Positions 13,101 to 24,769 of a stretch of 64,000 nt of DNA are shown here, one piece after another. The stretch spans positions 194,001 through 258,000 of the forward strand of contig JARHVA010003169.1 in the NCBI GenBank assembly GCA_037957365.1, read 5' to 3'. Each line of letters opens with the position of its first letter. The stretch's first letter is position 1. The position numbers were made by a program, and so were the translations under genes. The notes below the pieces were generated by a model, which saw only the letters and a program-made list of their open reading frames with translations, was not told the DNA's origin and did not search any database. The stretch is from Torreya grandis (lineage: Eukaryota > Streptophyta > Pinopsida > Cupressales > Taxaceae).

Positions 13101-14106
13101 TGGGTTTTTATTCTTAATAGTGATTTAGTACTAAAGTGTATCCCAATGAGCTAGCACATTGGCCCTTTCACATAATATATGGTCTTGCATGCTCACCTAA
13201 AGCATGCAACTAGAGACTGGTTCATGTAGGTTATGTTGCATAGTAACATTAACTAGTTATATTCTGTAGGTTAAAAATATATTTAATTAGAGAATACATA
13301 GAATAAAAGATAAACTACTTTAATCTTAGTATCATTGCATTCAACCACCATAATCACACAAAAGAGTGCTATGAAGTTTTGAGATTATTATTCAAAAAAA
13401 AAAAGATTTGTATAGATTTCATACTAATTTCCAATCATCAAATTCTCAACTCAACCTATCATAGATACACAACTATACATTTAACTAGAACATAAACATA
13501 AGAATGGTTATAATATCTGCAACTCATATAAAGCTTTATCAAAATGATATCAAAAAAATCCATCACACAGTGCTTTATAACAAGGGTATTTATGCTTGTT
13601 TATCCCTGACCAAGTATTTACAACATTAATGATAGGAATAATTGGCCAATGAACTCTCTACATACTAAGAGGTTTGGCAATCTATTAACTAACTTCTCCT
13701 AAGAACTCAGGCCTTCACACCCCCTATATACTCGCTCTATGCTATATCCTTGATGTCATGTGTCTATATCCTTGTGGGTTGGTGAAAACTCTAAATGATA
13801 AGGTTCGGGTGACCCTCAATAATTACTCCTTCACCGTCTCTCACATCCCATGCGCTCCCCAAGTCTTCTATTATCATTCTAATCTTTATGCTCTAAGGTT
13901 CCTCATAGTTAATCCTCCTCTTGATTGGGTCTTCTCATGCTGGTGCATCCACACCCTTGTCCTTTCATGCCCTATGGGTTCTATGCCATGGTGCTTCTAC
14001 ACTATTTAAGTTATGTACCATATACTTTCCGTGTTATGCTCCTTTTGTATCATGTCAGTTATGCACCAAAATTTAAAAACACTTAGCCAAAATTTGGGGT
14101 CCAACA
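13101..14106 (-). repeat. Element A 5' LTR (1006 bp)
   Basis: Partner of 1571-2580, begins TGGGTTTTTATTC and ends GGTCCAACA. A TATA-like GTATATAGGGG lies on the minus strand at about 13722-13732, in the same place as in the other copy, and is the likely promoter core. The two LTRs differ by many single-base changes and small indels, so the insertion is old. Confidence 0.9.
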
Positions 14107-14656
14107 GCAATACTAGGTGACTATATATGCATTTGTGAAGTGTTAAGAAATTAATTATTTTTGACTACTTGGAAATTAATTCTATAGGTCATGAAAGTTG
14201 ATAATCACTCATTTTAATATGTTTATGACCTATTTTGGGACATGTTGAGTTCCAACATGTTTTTGTTAGGACTTGGAAATGTGAAGACATTTAAGGTTTG
14301 AGACACACTAAGATTTGTTAAATGTTATTAATGGGATAAAAAACTTAATATAAGTAGGTGGGTCTTACATCTATATAAACATTCCCATATGCCTATGACT
14401 AAAGGACTTATTTGGTTGGATAGTGGATATTATATCTAAGAGTTTGATGGCAAAGATTATGAGTTAGTAGATGCAAAGATCTATAGATATGATGTTGTAA
14501 TGCATATCATTGTGTGATCATGATATCATTATATAATTATGCTTTTGTTTTTCCTTTTTGTTAGAAATCAAATAAATATATGAGTTGTCATTGTTGCATT
14601 TAATTTTCATTTATGTTGAGTATTATGAGGATTGTGTGGTCTAAGATGTTTCTGAA
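14107..14656 (+). repeat. LTR-like sequence and leader ahead of a + strand gag start
   Basis: No ORF is supported here. A TATA-like CTATATAAAC at 14371-14380 on the + strand and the gag start at 14657 suggest a + strand LTR and leader. It lies directly right of element A, so it could be the rest of the LTR that begins near 961-1570, with A inserted inside it. No second copy is available to prove the LTR edges. Confidence 0.4.
14371..14380 (+). promoter_or_regulatory. TATA-like box of the + strand LTR
   Basis: CTATATAAAC followed about 280 bases later by the ATG of the gag fragment. This fits the promoter of an LTR read on the + strand. Spacing and context are the only support. Confidence 0.4.
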
Positions 14657-14955
14657 TTGGGATCCCTAATCACAACTACATTGGGAATCCAAATGAAGTT
14701 GGATGCAATGGAAACTACACAAATAAGAGGAATTATTATTGTTGATGCAATTGATGATGAAGACGAAAAAAATCAAGAGATTCAAGTGGAAGATATAGTG
14801 GATGAATTTGAAGATATATTTCTAAAATCTATTATAAATATGGGAAACAAACCAAATCTAGACACCCCTTGCTATAGAGGAATATTGATCCCTAAGGAGC
14901 TTATAGATTAGATCATGAAGATTGAAAAGTATTTTGACTATGAATCAATGGATGT
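14657..14955 (+). pseudogene. Gag N-terminal fragment of a + strand Gypsy element, cut by element B
   Basis: The + strand frame starting at ATG 14657 encodes MGSLITTTLGIQMKLDAME, an acidic segment and ILIPKELIDxIMKIEKYFDYE. The last part matches the start of the gag domain in plant chromoviruses, where a PKxLIDWI.xMEKYF motif is usual. It contains one stop at 14909-14911 (CAG-to-TAG type) and then ends abruptly where the LTR of element B begins. The rest of this gag is not found elsewhere in the window. Confidence 0.55.
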
Positions 14956-15902
14956 TGGTTTATTTTCCTTTAAATAGGCATGACTTTACCTACACACATG
15001 CCAAAGTGAATAAGATTAGAACGTGCTAACACACTAGCATTTCATGTAAGAATAAATTATCGTGCACTCATCTAAATCACACTTCATGGGATAGGTTCCC
15101 ACTAGTTGTATTATGTGAATGTGTGTTTGTCCAACATCCTAGACAAGGGCACACAAACACATACTTATTGTTAAACTCATTTTTCAATCTATATCTAACG
15201 TATCTCACTTGTTCATTACTCAATGATCAAAATAAAAAGATGGCATAAATGATAATAGATAACATCAACCCAATAGATAGTTAAACAATAGTATTATGTT
15301 AACACATGCTTCTTTCATCATATTCAGAAGTGATATCAAAGAATATAGTGATCTAGAGTTATAATGTTAACCAACTCATATAAACTCATCAATAACATTA
15401 AATTGAACAACAACAATAAAAAATACATCATGGGCATTTATACTTAATTTTCTCTAACCAAGTACTTATAAAAGTAATTACAATCAGGATGACTCATTAA
15501 CAATCATCAATATATTTGAGTTGTGGCAGTCATTTACATTAAGTTCCTATGGACCTAGGCCTATTTGCCCCTATATTCTCTCTTGATGTTGGATCCTCAT
15601 TTACAAGTGCCTATCTTCCCATGGGTCAATGTTTGATTTTCACTTGACTTAGTCTTATCTTATGTCCCTATGAACCAATCCATAACCATCTCTACTTTCT
15701 ACATGCTCCCCAAGTCTTCTATTAAGTTATGAGTCCTTCATTCTCAGGTTCTTCATTTAACATGCATATTTATTTCATGATACTTGTTCTTTCCTCAACA
15801 TGGACTCCTATACCATGGTATTCCATGCCATGATCTTTCACATTGTGTCTCTTTGTGTTGCGTATTGCCATAAATTAATTAGCCAAAATTGGGGGCCCAA
15901 CA
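14956..15902 (-). repeat. Element B 3' LTR (~947 bp)
   Basis: Starts TGGTTTATTTTCCTTTAAATAG and ends GGGGGCCCAACA, diverged relatives of the element A LTR ends (TGGGTATTTATTCTTAATAG and GGGTCCAACA). Interior matches include GCTCCCCAAGTCTTCTATTA and TTAGCCAAAATT. A TATA-like CCTATATTC lies near 15570-15578 (minus strand). A purine-rich tract adjoins on the right at 15903-15916. The left edge could be three bases earlier; the only partner copy has been lost. Confidence 0.75.
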
Positions 15903-15949
15903 TCACCCCAAACTAAGACAATAGTCTACATTGGACTATGCATTATTCT

Positions 15950-18900
15950 CAGGTCCCTCTAAAAACTCAAATCATGTCTACTCAATTTATTTGTTGATGC
16001 CATCCCAATGGTTTAAGGTTTTCTACAACTAGGACATGATTTCCTCTACCACCTCCATAATCTTATTTGTCTCCTCAATAGATTTGAGACAATCACTTGC
16101 TTGAATGAACAAACACTCAAGGGATGTAGAAGCATCCTTATGAACCTTTTTAATTGAGGTGACCTATGTCACAACTTGTCCTCAAAGTGCAACAAAATTT
16201 GCATTTATTACCTGATAATGAGTGCTTATTTTTTTCATATCCGTCACATCTTAAAATGCTTTGCCATGCTCTATGCATTATTTTATTACTAATGCACTAT
16301 CCACCAATTCTTTTTATTGAAGTTCTTCTTCCTGAAGCCTTGCTTCTAAAATTTTACCCAACCATGTTAGATATTGAAAAACCCCATCAAAGATGGGAAT
16401 TGTGTCTCCAACCCTGCTCAATAATATTTTTAAAACTTCCATGATGTCAGTGAATTATTATTTTGCCCAAGTATGATCATTCTTTTGGTTAGGATGGTAC
16501 TTGTATCTCTTCAATAAAAGCTCTTTTAGGATATCTAATTTATCAACTGACTCACCAGTAAGGCACACCCCATCCACAAGATTTTTTTTGTGGATCAAAA
16601 TTATATTACAAATGTTCAAAGTTTTAACCTTAGTCATTGTTTCTATCTCTAACTAGCACTTCACCTTGATTAGTTATGCTTCAAGTTTTGTTCTTGTGGC
16701 TCACTCATTATGATATAGAAAAATAATTTTTTCATACTTATTTTAGAGTCGCTCAACATCAAATTCAGCTAAGGCATTCTTATTGGTTCCCTCATATGCT
16801 AATTTAAAAAGTGTTGCACTTGTTTGTGTCATAGTAAACATTTGAGGGTCTACCCAAAGGGTATCTGGAAGTTATATCTCTCCCTATTCTAAGATCAAGT
16901 TATCTGATGATAACTCAAAATTGTGTTCTTCATTATAAATATCATGGTAAAATAACAATTCTCATTGAGTATATGCTTAATCAATTATTTTAGTGAAAAA
17001 TGTGAGAACATAAATAAGTGATTCTCTAGCACTCCCCTATGATATTGGGTGCATAGGGTTGTGGTTAAATCAATTTTTTCTAGCCCCTTCTGGATGGATT
17101 CATCAACTAGATCTTTCCCATTAGAGGGATCTCACTCTATTATCTCAATGTCCATGTATTCACTATGATGGTTGGCACTAATATCAAATATACTCTTTCC
17201 CAAGGCCATGTCTAAACCATCCCTCTCTTCACCAATGATATCTTTATTTTACACTTGTGCTTCCTCAAGGGTGGTTTCTTCACATCACATCAATAAAGGT
17301 GTCCTCTTTGGCTTCAAGGTAACTTGTTCTTCTTATCTAATTCAATAGTTTCTTTTTCTAGTGTCTCCTCCATAATTTATATCTTTTTTCTAAGTCACCA
17401 TCTTTAGGCACGAATGTTTCATGTTCTAAGGGAATAGTTTATGTTTCTAGTTTTGGGCCTTCATATCTTCCTACTGGCAAAGTTTCCTTGGGTGGTGTAG
17501 GGGTAGTCCTTTTCCATTTTACTTGCTCTGATAGAGCACTAGTACTAGCATCATGCCCTTATCACTTTTGCTTATCCTTCTCTATCTCTAGTGGAGGAGG
17601 GATTGTTTCCTTCTCATGATTCACACTCCCTAATGTCTTCTTTCTTGGTTTCAACATGTAAAATAAAGAATGAATAGAATTACTAACTAAAATTTGTTGG
17701 AACTTAGTGTCAATTTTTTCTAACTCTAGCCTTTCCCTTTACAACTTCTTCTTAGGGTAAATGTATAATTGGTAGAGAGTGTGAGTCTATGCATCAATTT
17801 TCTTAGTAGTAATGTTAACCGGGTGTGTGTCATAGTTCCTGTTTATGGTGTTCATGAAGTATCAAGTGATGAAATCATATGGTAATTTAATCCATCCAAA
17901 TAATTCTCTTGATAGAACCATTTATATGGGCACTAGGGAGTAGTGTTGATTCACTACAAAATTATCTTGGTTCCTGAGCTATCTAGGCAAGTCCTTTGAG
18001 ACACACCACTCATTCTCAAAGGATTCCTTCATACCATCCCTTCATTTTGACCTTGTTAGAGGGAAGTGTTGTGATAGGGAAAGTGAACACTTTAAACTAC
18101 TTTTTAAGGGACTTTTTCTCGAGAGGGTATGCCCATTTCAATTCTCTAATTGTGTATTATTTACCAATCTCATCAAAAACTAGTAACAAAAGGAAAGTGC
18201 CCCATGCAAAATTTTGGTTCGGTAGGTGGTAGACTTTCTCTACATCCACAATAATTTTATCAATAAAGTATTGTGCTTATTTGTACTTCACTCCTAGGGT
18301 AACTTGATGGGTGACATAAATATGTGTCATGTCCACTTCTTTCCATCTATCGATGCCTCTAATCTTGGTCATGATTAGGCATGCAGCCACTCAAAGGGAG
18401 GGATATTGGAGACTTGCAATATGCATTTCATGGCCTTATTTTTGATACTCAAGTGTCATTGAAGTCTTTTCAATCTCTTCTTGGTCTTCCAAGTCATAAT
18501 CAAAGTTAGTGCCTAATAATTAAAACACTATGACTTTGTTTAACCTCTTAGATGTGATTTGCATCTAAATCCCAACAAAATATAAATTGTCTTCATGCAC
18601 TCAAGAAATCAAAAGCTTGACTGCTTCTACTAGCTTCCCAAAATATAAAAGATTAAATAATTGAAACAATCAATCATCATTAAGATTGTTGAAAATACTC
18701 AAATCATATATAAACTCATTCCTTGTGTTTTGGCACTCTACCCAATAGTCATAACGTATTTCTACTTCATTTCTAGGTTGGTGATGGTTATAGTCAAAGA
18801 TATTACAAGTGGGCACATTTGACACCCAATTCTTAGCACATAGCACTATTTCTAGATATTGCATTTATTCAATCAATAGTGGGGGTAAAGGTGGTATTCT

Positions 18901-19106
18901 ATCCTTATTCTTAGCCTAACACACCATCCTTGACTCTGTGTTTCCCTTTTCCTTAGCTTATTGTGAAAACTCTTTCATTGTGTGTCAGACTCTTCAGGTA
19001 CCTCTTCCTTAATAAAAACTAGTTGAACACCCATTCTCTTCAATTCCTCTTCCTCTAGTATTATAAGTAAGGGATCACTATGTTGGGCCTTTTTCTTTGG
19101 TTGCAT
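15950..19106 (-). pseudogene. Element B ORF3: fuller copy of the accessory ORF
   Basis: Minus-strand reading from ATG 19106 gives a basic and acidic N-terminus (MQPKKKAQHSDPLLIILEEE), then at 18864-18670 a segment with NWVSNVPTCNIFDYNHHQPR and YDYWVECQNTRNEFIYDL, then IMTKIRGIDRWKEVDMTHIY, QYFIDKIIVDVEKVYHLP and LKWAYPLEKKSLKK (about 18360-18120). A Pro/Ser/Glu-rich middle and a long C-terminal part reach the polypurine tract. The blocks align with element A ORF3 (2600-5200), which lacks the first ~200 codons. Stops are mostly TAG, TAA and TGA where CAG, CAA, CGA or TGG are expected. The family is unknown to me; the position equals that of env-like ORFs, but I see no clear signal peptide or membrane segment. 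Confidence 0.6.
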
Positions 19107-19682
19107 CACCCTTTAAGGACCCTAAAGGTTGAGGCATGGTCATTTGAACCTACCAAAAGAATACATGATTATTTTTTTCACTTGCTTGGCTCTCTTACTT
19201 TAATGCCCTCTAATGGTGGATGTCAACCTCTACAACCTATAATTTTGTAAACATATGCTTCCTCAATCACCTTTTCAACACTTTACATGTTTATCACAAC
19301 TAACTCACTTCTCAATACTCAAAATAGTCATAATCAATTGATCCACGCTCATCTAAAAGCTAAAAAATGCTCTTCTAACAGCGTGATAATGCTCTTTTAG
19401 CTTTGTGAATTTGTGAATTTGACAATAGTAAAATGTAAAGTGATATGCATTTAACCTTTTATATCTTTGAGGGGGTAACTCGCATTTAATTCCCCACCAC
19501 CTTATCCATCACTTCATGTAATTAATTCTTTAATGATATTGCCATGATTCGTATATGGCATACTTGTCATTACCATTGATTTCCTTATATTAAATACATT
19601 TGTCCCATCTCATGATTTTATTGAAGTACATGACACTTGTAAATTATTTAAAAAAAAAATCATTACAAAGGTGGGAACCTCA
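19107..19682. other. Element B spacer between integrase and ORF3, with target site of element C
   Basis: Noncoding. The part around 19420-19510 aligns with element A 5370-5460, which places it between integrase end and ORF3. It ends with CCTCA at 19678-19682, the left copy of the target duplication of element C. The rest of the spacer resumes at 51924-52240. Confidence 0.6.
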
Positions 19683-20951
19683 TGTATGAAATCAAAAATG
19701 CATCAAGTCTATAGATCAATCCTTGATTATATGGGATAGAGCACACCTATGCTTCTGATTAGGGGCATACAATTGTTTAGCAAGAGTATGACCAATGTGA
19801 GGATATATTAGACCCAATTAGGGGATCACTTGTCACAACACATCATGTGATGTAGGGTTCCAAAGCCTATATTCTAACACAATCACACAACCCCCTTAAA
19901 AGAGTCCTATGATTTAATATTTCATCAATCTAATAACAAGAAAAGTAAATATAATCTAGTGCACAGTAAAGCTTGTGGCATTAAGTGGGGGTTAGAAACA
20001 AAACAAATAAACAACTAAACTAAACATGTATAAAAGACATATACTCACATCAATGTTTACATAATTCTAATACATGGAAGATAGGAATACAAATGCTCTA
20101 TCTATCTACTCTTACAAAGGAGGAATAAAGTTGGGAATACATACCTTTGATGATGAACCCTTTGATCTTCAATCTCCCCCTTAGCCAAGGTGATTCACAA
20201 GAAATTATCATGGTATGTATGGATAACTAAGATACATTAGCTCTAGGCCACACAACCTATCCAAGCATCTAAAACACTTATCCACAAGATAAGATTAGAG
20301 CTCCAAATAAAGTATTGAACCCTAAAGCTTTATTCCCCAAGTAGAATGGTCAATAAGTAGATGTTCATACACACTTATTTGCTTAATTCTTCACTCTAAT
20401 GAAGTGGTGGTAAATGAACTTGTATATATAGAAGTATCTTACCCTTAAAACATTAGGGAATGTCAGTTGTGTTAGGTCGACCTGGTTGACCTAGCACATT
20501 TTCAGGGCTAACTCTCTAGGTCTATGTTAGGTCATCCAAGAGGCCAACAAACCAAAAGAGAGAAAAATTCCCTAAACTATGCTAGGTTGACCTAGTTAAC
20601 CTAGCATAATTGATAAGTCAAAAGGGTGTTAAGGCAAGAAATGCAGGATAAAACATAGCAAATGATGGGAATAGGTAAAACTAATAAGAATAAGCTTGGG
20701 TTCAATGGATTTAGGAGGCTAGAGTGTGGATGGAAAGTGGTAAAAAGAATGATAATTTTATGAAGCACCGATGGTCTGGCCACCCCTTTCCTGATGTACA
20801 CCTTAAGGCATGAACTTAGAGAGATTAAGACTCGACAAGTTCCTGATGTACCTCTTAAGGCATGAACTTAGAGAGATTGAGACTTGACAAGTTCCTATAA
20901 GATATGAAGTGTCAATAAATGATAAAAGTTTGAAAATATTATGTGTATACA
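19683..20951 (-). repeat. Element C 3' LTR (1269 bp)
   Basis: Aligns with 50711-51923 from TGTATG to GTATACA; shared blocks include GCTCTATCTATCTACTCTTA and ACACAACCTATCCAAGCATC. It carries a 52-bp tandem duplication (20790-20893) missing from the partner, which explains most of the length difference. A minus-strand TATA-like CTATATATAC sits at about 20421-20431. Palindromic GGTTGACC-type repeats lie at 20469-20498 and 20579-20608. Confidence 0.92.
20790..20893. repeat. 52-bp tandem duplication in the element C 3' LTR
   Basis: The units at 20790-20841 and 20842-20893 both begin CCTGATGTAC and contain TTAAGGCATGAACTTAGAGA. The partner LTR has one unit near 51820-51870. The duplication therefore arose in this LTR after insertion. 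Confidence 0.85.
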
Positions 20952-22212
20952 TATGCCCTAGACAAATCTCATCACGTGTCACATAAGTGCAACACAGGAT
21001 GGCACTTCAAAAAGAAATATGATAACCCAAAATGTTGATGTTAAGTATGGTACAGTAAGCAGAAAATAATATAAATTAAATAAATTTATTAATAAACACA
21101 TACCTTTAACTTACCTTAGTGTCTTAGGTAAAGAAGTAGACTATAAGAAAATAAAGGTGTCCAATGTAGAGTACACTAGGTGAACCTATAGAAGTTAGTG
21201 CAAAAATAGTCAAAAATCAAAAAAAATATAAGATAGACATATGATAGTGGAAAATAATCTCTACTTCATCATGATTCTAATGCATTTTAAGGTTTTGAAA
21301 ATGGATGAGCAAAAACAAAAATAGAGGCAAAACAAGGAATCTACCTAAAAATAAATGAAAGAATTGAGTTGCTAAAAAGTGGTTTTAAATAGGGAAAAAG
21401 AGAATTCATTTGGCATTTTGAATTGTGAAAAAGAGAAAGGATAGATCTGAGACCAAACAAGGCTAGGATGGTGAGGGAATGACATTCTAGACAAGGAGGA
21501 CACCTAGAGGTGGTAGCAGGTGCACTACAAGTAGGCAACTACATACAGTTTTTGAAATTTATATGGAATTAAGTGAATTTTTGATAAAATTTTATTTTAA
21601 GAATTTATATATGTCAAAATTTAAGAAACTTAGATTCTAAGGGTATAAAATTGGAAGATGGGAAATGGGTTTGAAGGATTTAGGAAGAAAGTGAGTGAAA
21701 TGCACATTTTGGTAAAATTGTACTAGGTCAATACACAAAATGCACTAGATCAACCAAGTCAACCTAGTAGGATTAAAAAGGGAAACATCTATGTGGTTGA
21801 CCCAGTAGGTATGGGTTGACCTAGTGTAATATGTAGGCTAAAAATCTAGAATGGAGTGAGAAACTAGTTCGTAAGGGCCAAAATGAAAACTCGGTACCAA
21901 GGAGGGGAAAATAAGAGGGTTGACATAGAATTTGAAGTCAACTATGACAAAAATAGGGAAATTTTGGTCAAACAAGATTGACCAAGGAACCAAAATAAGC
22001 ATAAAAATGTGTGCAAAAAGTTGAAAGAGGGCTACAATGGCCCAAAATGATCAAAGGAGGGCAAGAGGGACCAAACAAGCTATAAATAGGAAAAATACAT
22101 AATGTAAAAGTAATTAGGCTTGTTTTTAATTAAAATTTGTAAAAGGAATGTATTGTGAGTATACATGACATGGAGGAATTAATACATCCTTTATTGTTTC
22201 TTGGTTGCAGAG
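20952..22212. other. Noncoding 3' region of element C
   Basis: No coding signal on either strand. It contains further copies of the element's CTAGGTCAACC-type motif (about 21722-21772 and 21805-21825). It separates the 3' LTR from the opposite-strand PMD pseudogene. Confidence 0.6.
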
Positions 22213-23330
22213 ATGGCCAAGATTCTAAAGGTTGGTAGAGGTTTCTTGGTTCTAGATTTGTTAGATAGATTGATAGATCGATATTGAGTTAGACTAGTAG
22301 CCATAGGTCTAGGAGGTATATCTAAGATGTGCAGGATCCCCCTTAGTGCTAACTTGTTAGTCAAGTTCTTGGGATGCTAGGAATGATTGACTAACACTTT
22401 CAAATGAGAGGGGATGGAGATGTGATAGAGGTGGGTATCACACTAAAGGATGTCCATGCCATCTTCGGGTTGCCCATAGTAGAAGCACTGGTGACCATAG
22501 AAATACCAGATAGCTTAGAGGAGAGGAGAGCCTTAGCCATATGGGCTATATGCTCAAAGATGATATTGAGAGTATGAAGAGTTAGTATGGATGATGTTTA
22601 TATATCATAGATTCCAGACCTATGGAAGGTGATGATAGACCTTGTGACACAACAAGTACTCTATCACAAGTCAAATGGCAAGGTACCACTATTCATGATA
22701 GCCCTGAGTAGGATGATGCTAGAGGAGGTAGTACTATACGATCTAGGTTTTATCATTTGGGTCCAACTCGTACATGATTTGTTTGATATGTTGGCCAGAT
22801 GGTAGAAGATTATGGGACTAGTCATACTATTGACAATATGGATATATGAGAGATTTCTCATGTATTAACCAGCTAGGTTACCCCATGTGATCAATGATGG
22901 GTTACCTTGAGTATGGAGATGAAGGGAGGACCAAGTAGTGTGGGTTGTGGCCCATATGCTAGTGCTACAGTCAGTGAGATGTGTAGACATAGTGTGGTAG
23001 CCATATGGGCACATAACAGTTACATGGGTGAGTTGGCACATAATTGCACCAGTACTAGAGAGGAGAGAGGTGATTAGACACTATATGTGGTGGAGAGAGC
23101 CATATTCAGTGGCATAATTTCTAGGATAGATGGGCTTACCTCATCTAGTGACACTAATACTGATGCCTAACTAGTGGGCTCAACATGTGAAGGAGCTATG
23201 AGGGAAGGGGGACTTAGACTGATAGTGTGGCCAACACTAAGGCCTTGTTGAGAGTGACCATAAATTGGTCGAGCATGACAAGTGGTATAGGAAGAGGTGG
23301 AGGAGGTAGAGATACCAAATGTACCACTAC
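22213..23330 (+). pseudogene. Plant mobile domain (PMD)-like pseudogene, opposite strand to element C gag
   Basis: The + strand reads from ATG 22213 (MAKILKVGRGFLVLDLLDRL) to LLVKFLGCxExLTNTF, then one frameshift near 22400 and VGITLKDVHAIFGLPI. This matches the PMD hallmark of a Trp-x-x-x-ThrAsnThrPhe segment followed by a TLxDVxxxxGLP motif. Further on are a PLFMIALSRMML helix, RLPHVINDGLP, CVDIVWxPYGH (the PMD WRPY-like block, about 22990-23005), YMWWREPYSVA and LMPNxWAQHVKEL, ending around LVEHDKWYRKRWRR (about 23250-23300). Almost all breaks are single TAG, TGA or TAA codons where R, Q or W is expected. PMD proteins include the MAIN/MAIL family, and the domain also occurs in transposable elements. 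In this element it lies between the gag-protease part and the 3' LTR, antisense to gag. I am fairly sure of the domain and unsure of its role. Confidence 0.7.
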
Positions 23331-24300
23331 TAGCCCCATAGTAAAATGAGTAGTGACCATTGAGGACATAATGGTGATGGAGATAAGAGATAATGGAGAC
23401 TATAAACATCTCATATGATCCCATAGATGAGCTAGAGGAGATGATAGATAGACCATTCAGATGGAGGCTAAGACAAACACAAGTCATGATAGCCAAGTTT
23501 GAATTGAGGAGGTGATCTACTGAGGAAGTATTAATAAGTTGCATAAATGGGGAGATTATGCTAAGTGATCATGTAGATGATGATATCATGGGAGCCAAGA
23601 CATAGATAGGTATAAAGATGGTTAAATTATTTCTTAAGTTTTTATTTGGTAGTAGAGAGATATAGATAGATATTATGAGATATGACAGTAATCTAATATC
23701 CATCTTGGTGTGATTTTACAAGCATATATGAGGATAAGGAGGATAAATGAGGGTCTTTGGTGAGGGGAGCACTCCATGACATCCTAGATGAGAATCTATA
23801 GCCATAAAACCCGATGACACTATAGGATTTGAGAGTAACATCTACCCTAACTCGGGCAAGTTGGTCTAGATTAGCTGACAAGGTAGTAAGGTAGATACAG
23901 GTGTAGAGAGAGAGAGAGAGGGTGTAACCACTAGGAAAGATGGGTGTAGATGAGTGATAGGCCTAGTAAGCCTTAGTGGATGAGAGAGATGCACATATGT
24001 AGATAGTGACACAGATGACATAGGCATATACAATGATGCAAACTCAGCTGATATAGGCACATATAATGACCTAAGTTGAGTTGGTGCAAGCACAAGTGTA
24101 GATAACATGCCTATAGGGATAGGTAGAGGGATTGAGATCTTAGACTACCTCATTACAACATACCATTTAGAATATTTAGACCAAGGCCTCAGTAGGTAGC
24201 ATGGCTAAGCCATGAGATAGATAGGGTGGAACCTAGCCCTAGTGCTGAGGCTTTGTATAAGGTTGTATATGTTATATCAAACTCATGGTATATATATTAT
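23331..24300. other. Downstream of the PMD pseudogene, up to the element E insertion point
   Basis: The + strand keeps some coding-like stretches after the PMD (for example IDRPFRWRLRQTQVMIAKFE near 23440-23500), possibly the C-terminal tail of the same protein, but frames change often. A short (GA)n run lies at about 23906-23922. Minus-strand ORFs here look like mirror images of the + strand composition. The stretch ends at the AT-rich insertion site of element E. Confidence 0.4.
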
Positions 24301-24548
24301 TGTTCCCAAAATCAACTACACTCATTTTTGGAACAACCCCTATGAAACTTGTTCATTTCATATTTTTAACTCTAAGTTCATCTTTTGAGGCAAGTTTTTC
24401 TTGATCTCGTGTTTGGTCAACTAGCATCATTAAAAAGTTTGTGACATTCCCTTGTTATGATTTCCCAAAAAATGTGAAAATCGTTATGATTTTGATGTAA
24501 TCAGATAACAATTTTTTTGTAATTTCGAGAGGTGTTTTCTTAAGTTTG

Positions 24549-24769
24549 CATGTAATGGCGGCAAATTTTGCTGCCACTACATGTAGTTTTTAGTTTCACA
24601 TGCAAAGGTAGCGATTTTTTCTACCCTTGCATCCTTCATGCAAGAGTGGTGAAAATTGTCGCCCTTACATTTTTCCTTCATTTGATGCAGGAGCGGCAAT
24701 TTTTATTGCCCCTGTATCCCTCTTCTAACCTCATCATGTAGAGGTGGAAATTTTTGCTGCCCCTGCATG
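24549..24769. repeat. Hairpin-repeat cluster 1 of the 5' LTR (5 units)
   Basis: Five imperfect palindromes of about 31-35 bp at 24549-24583, 24601-24631, 24637-24670, 24685-24717 and 24735-24769. The consensus is an arm like CATGCAAGGGCGGCAA, a short A/T centre and the reverse-complement arm TTGCCGCCCTTGCATG. Each could form a stem-loop as RNA or a cruciform as DNA. Confidence 0.8.

Larger units (their letters stand above)
1571..14106 (-). mobile_element. Element A: Ty3/Gypsy retrotransposon, 12.5 kb, with extra ORF after pol
   Basis: Two related ~1.0 kb direct repeats (1571-2580 and 13101-14106), both starting TGGGT and ending TCCAACA, bracket a minus-strand coding interior. In transcription order it holds gag (about 12200-10780), protease region (about 10400-9700), RT (about 8650-7800), RNase H (about 7800-7300), integrase (about 7250-6040) and a further ORF (about 5200-2600), then a G-rich polypurine tract against the 3' LTR. 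No matching 5-bp target duplication is seen: the bases are ATTAT on the left and GCAAT on the right. Element B belongs to the same family. No chromodomain follows its integrase. All reading frames are interrupted. Confidence 0.85.

Noticed and set aside
23167..24108. Minus-strand ORFs of up to 125 codons in the 3' part of element C
   Set aside because: Ser/His/Leu-rich with no domain; the + strand in the same place carries the PMD reading with recognisable motifs.
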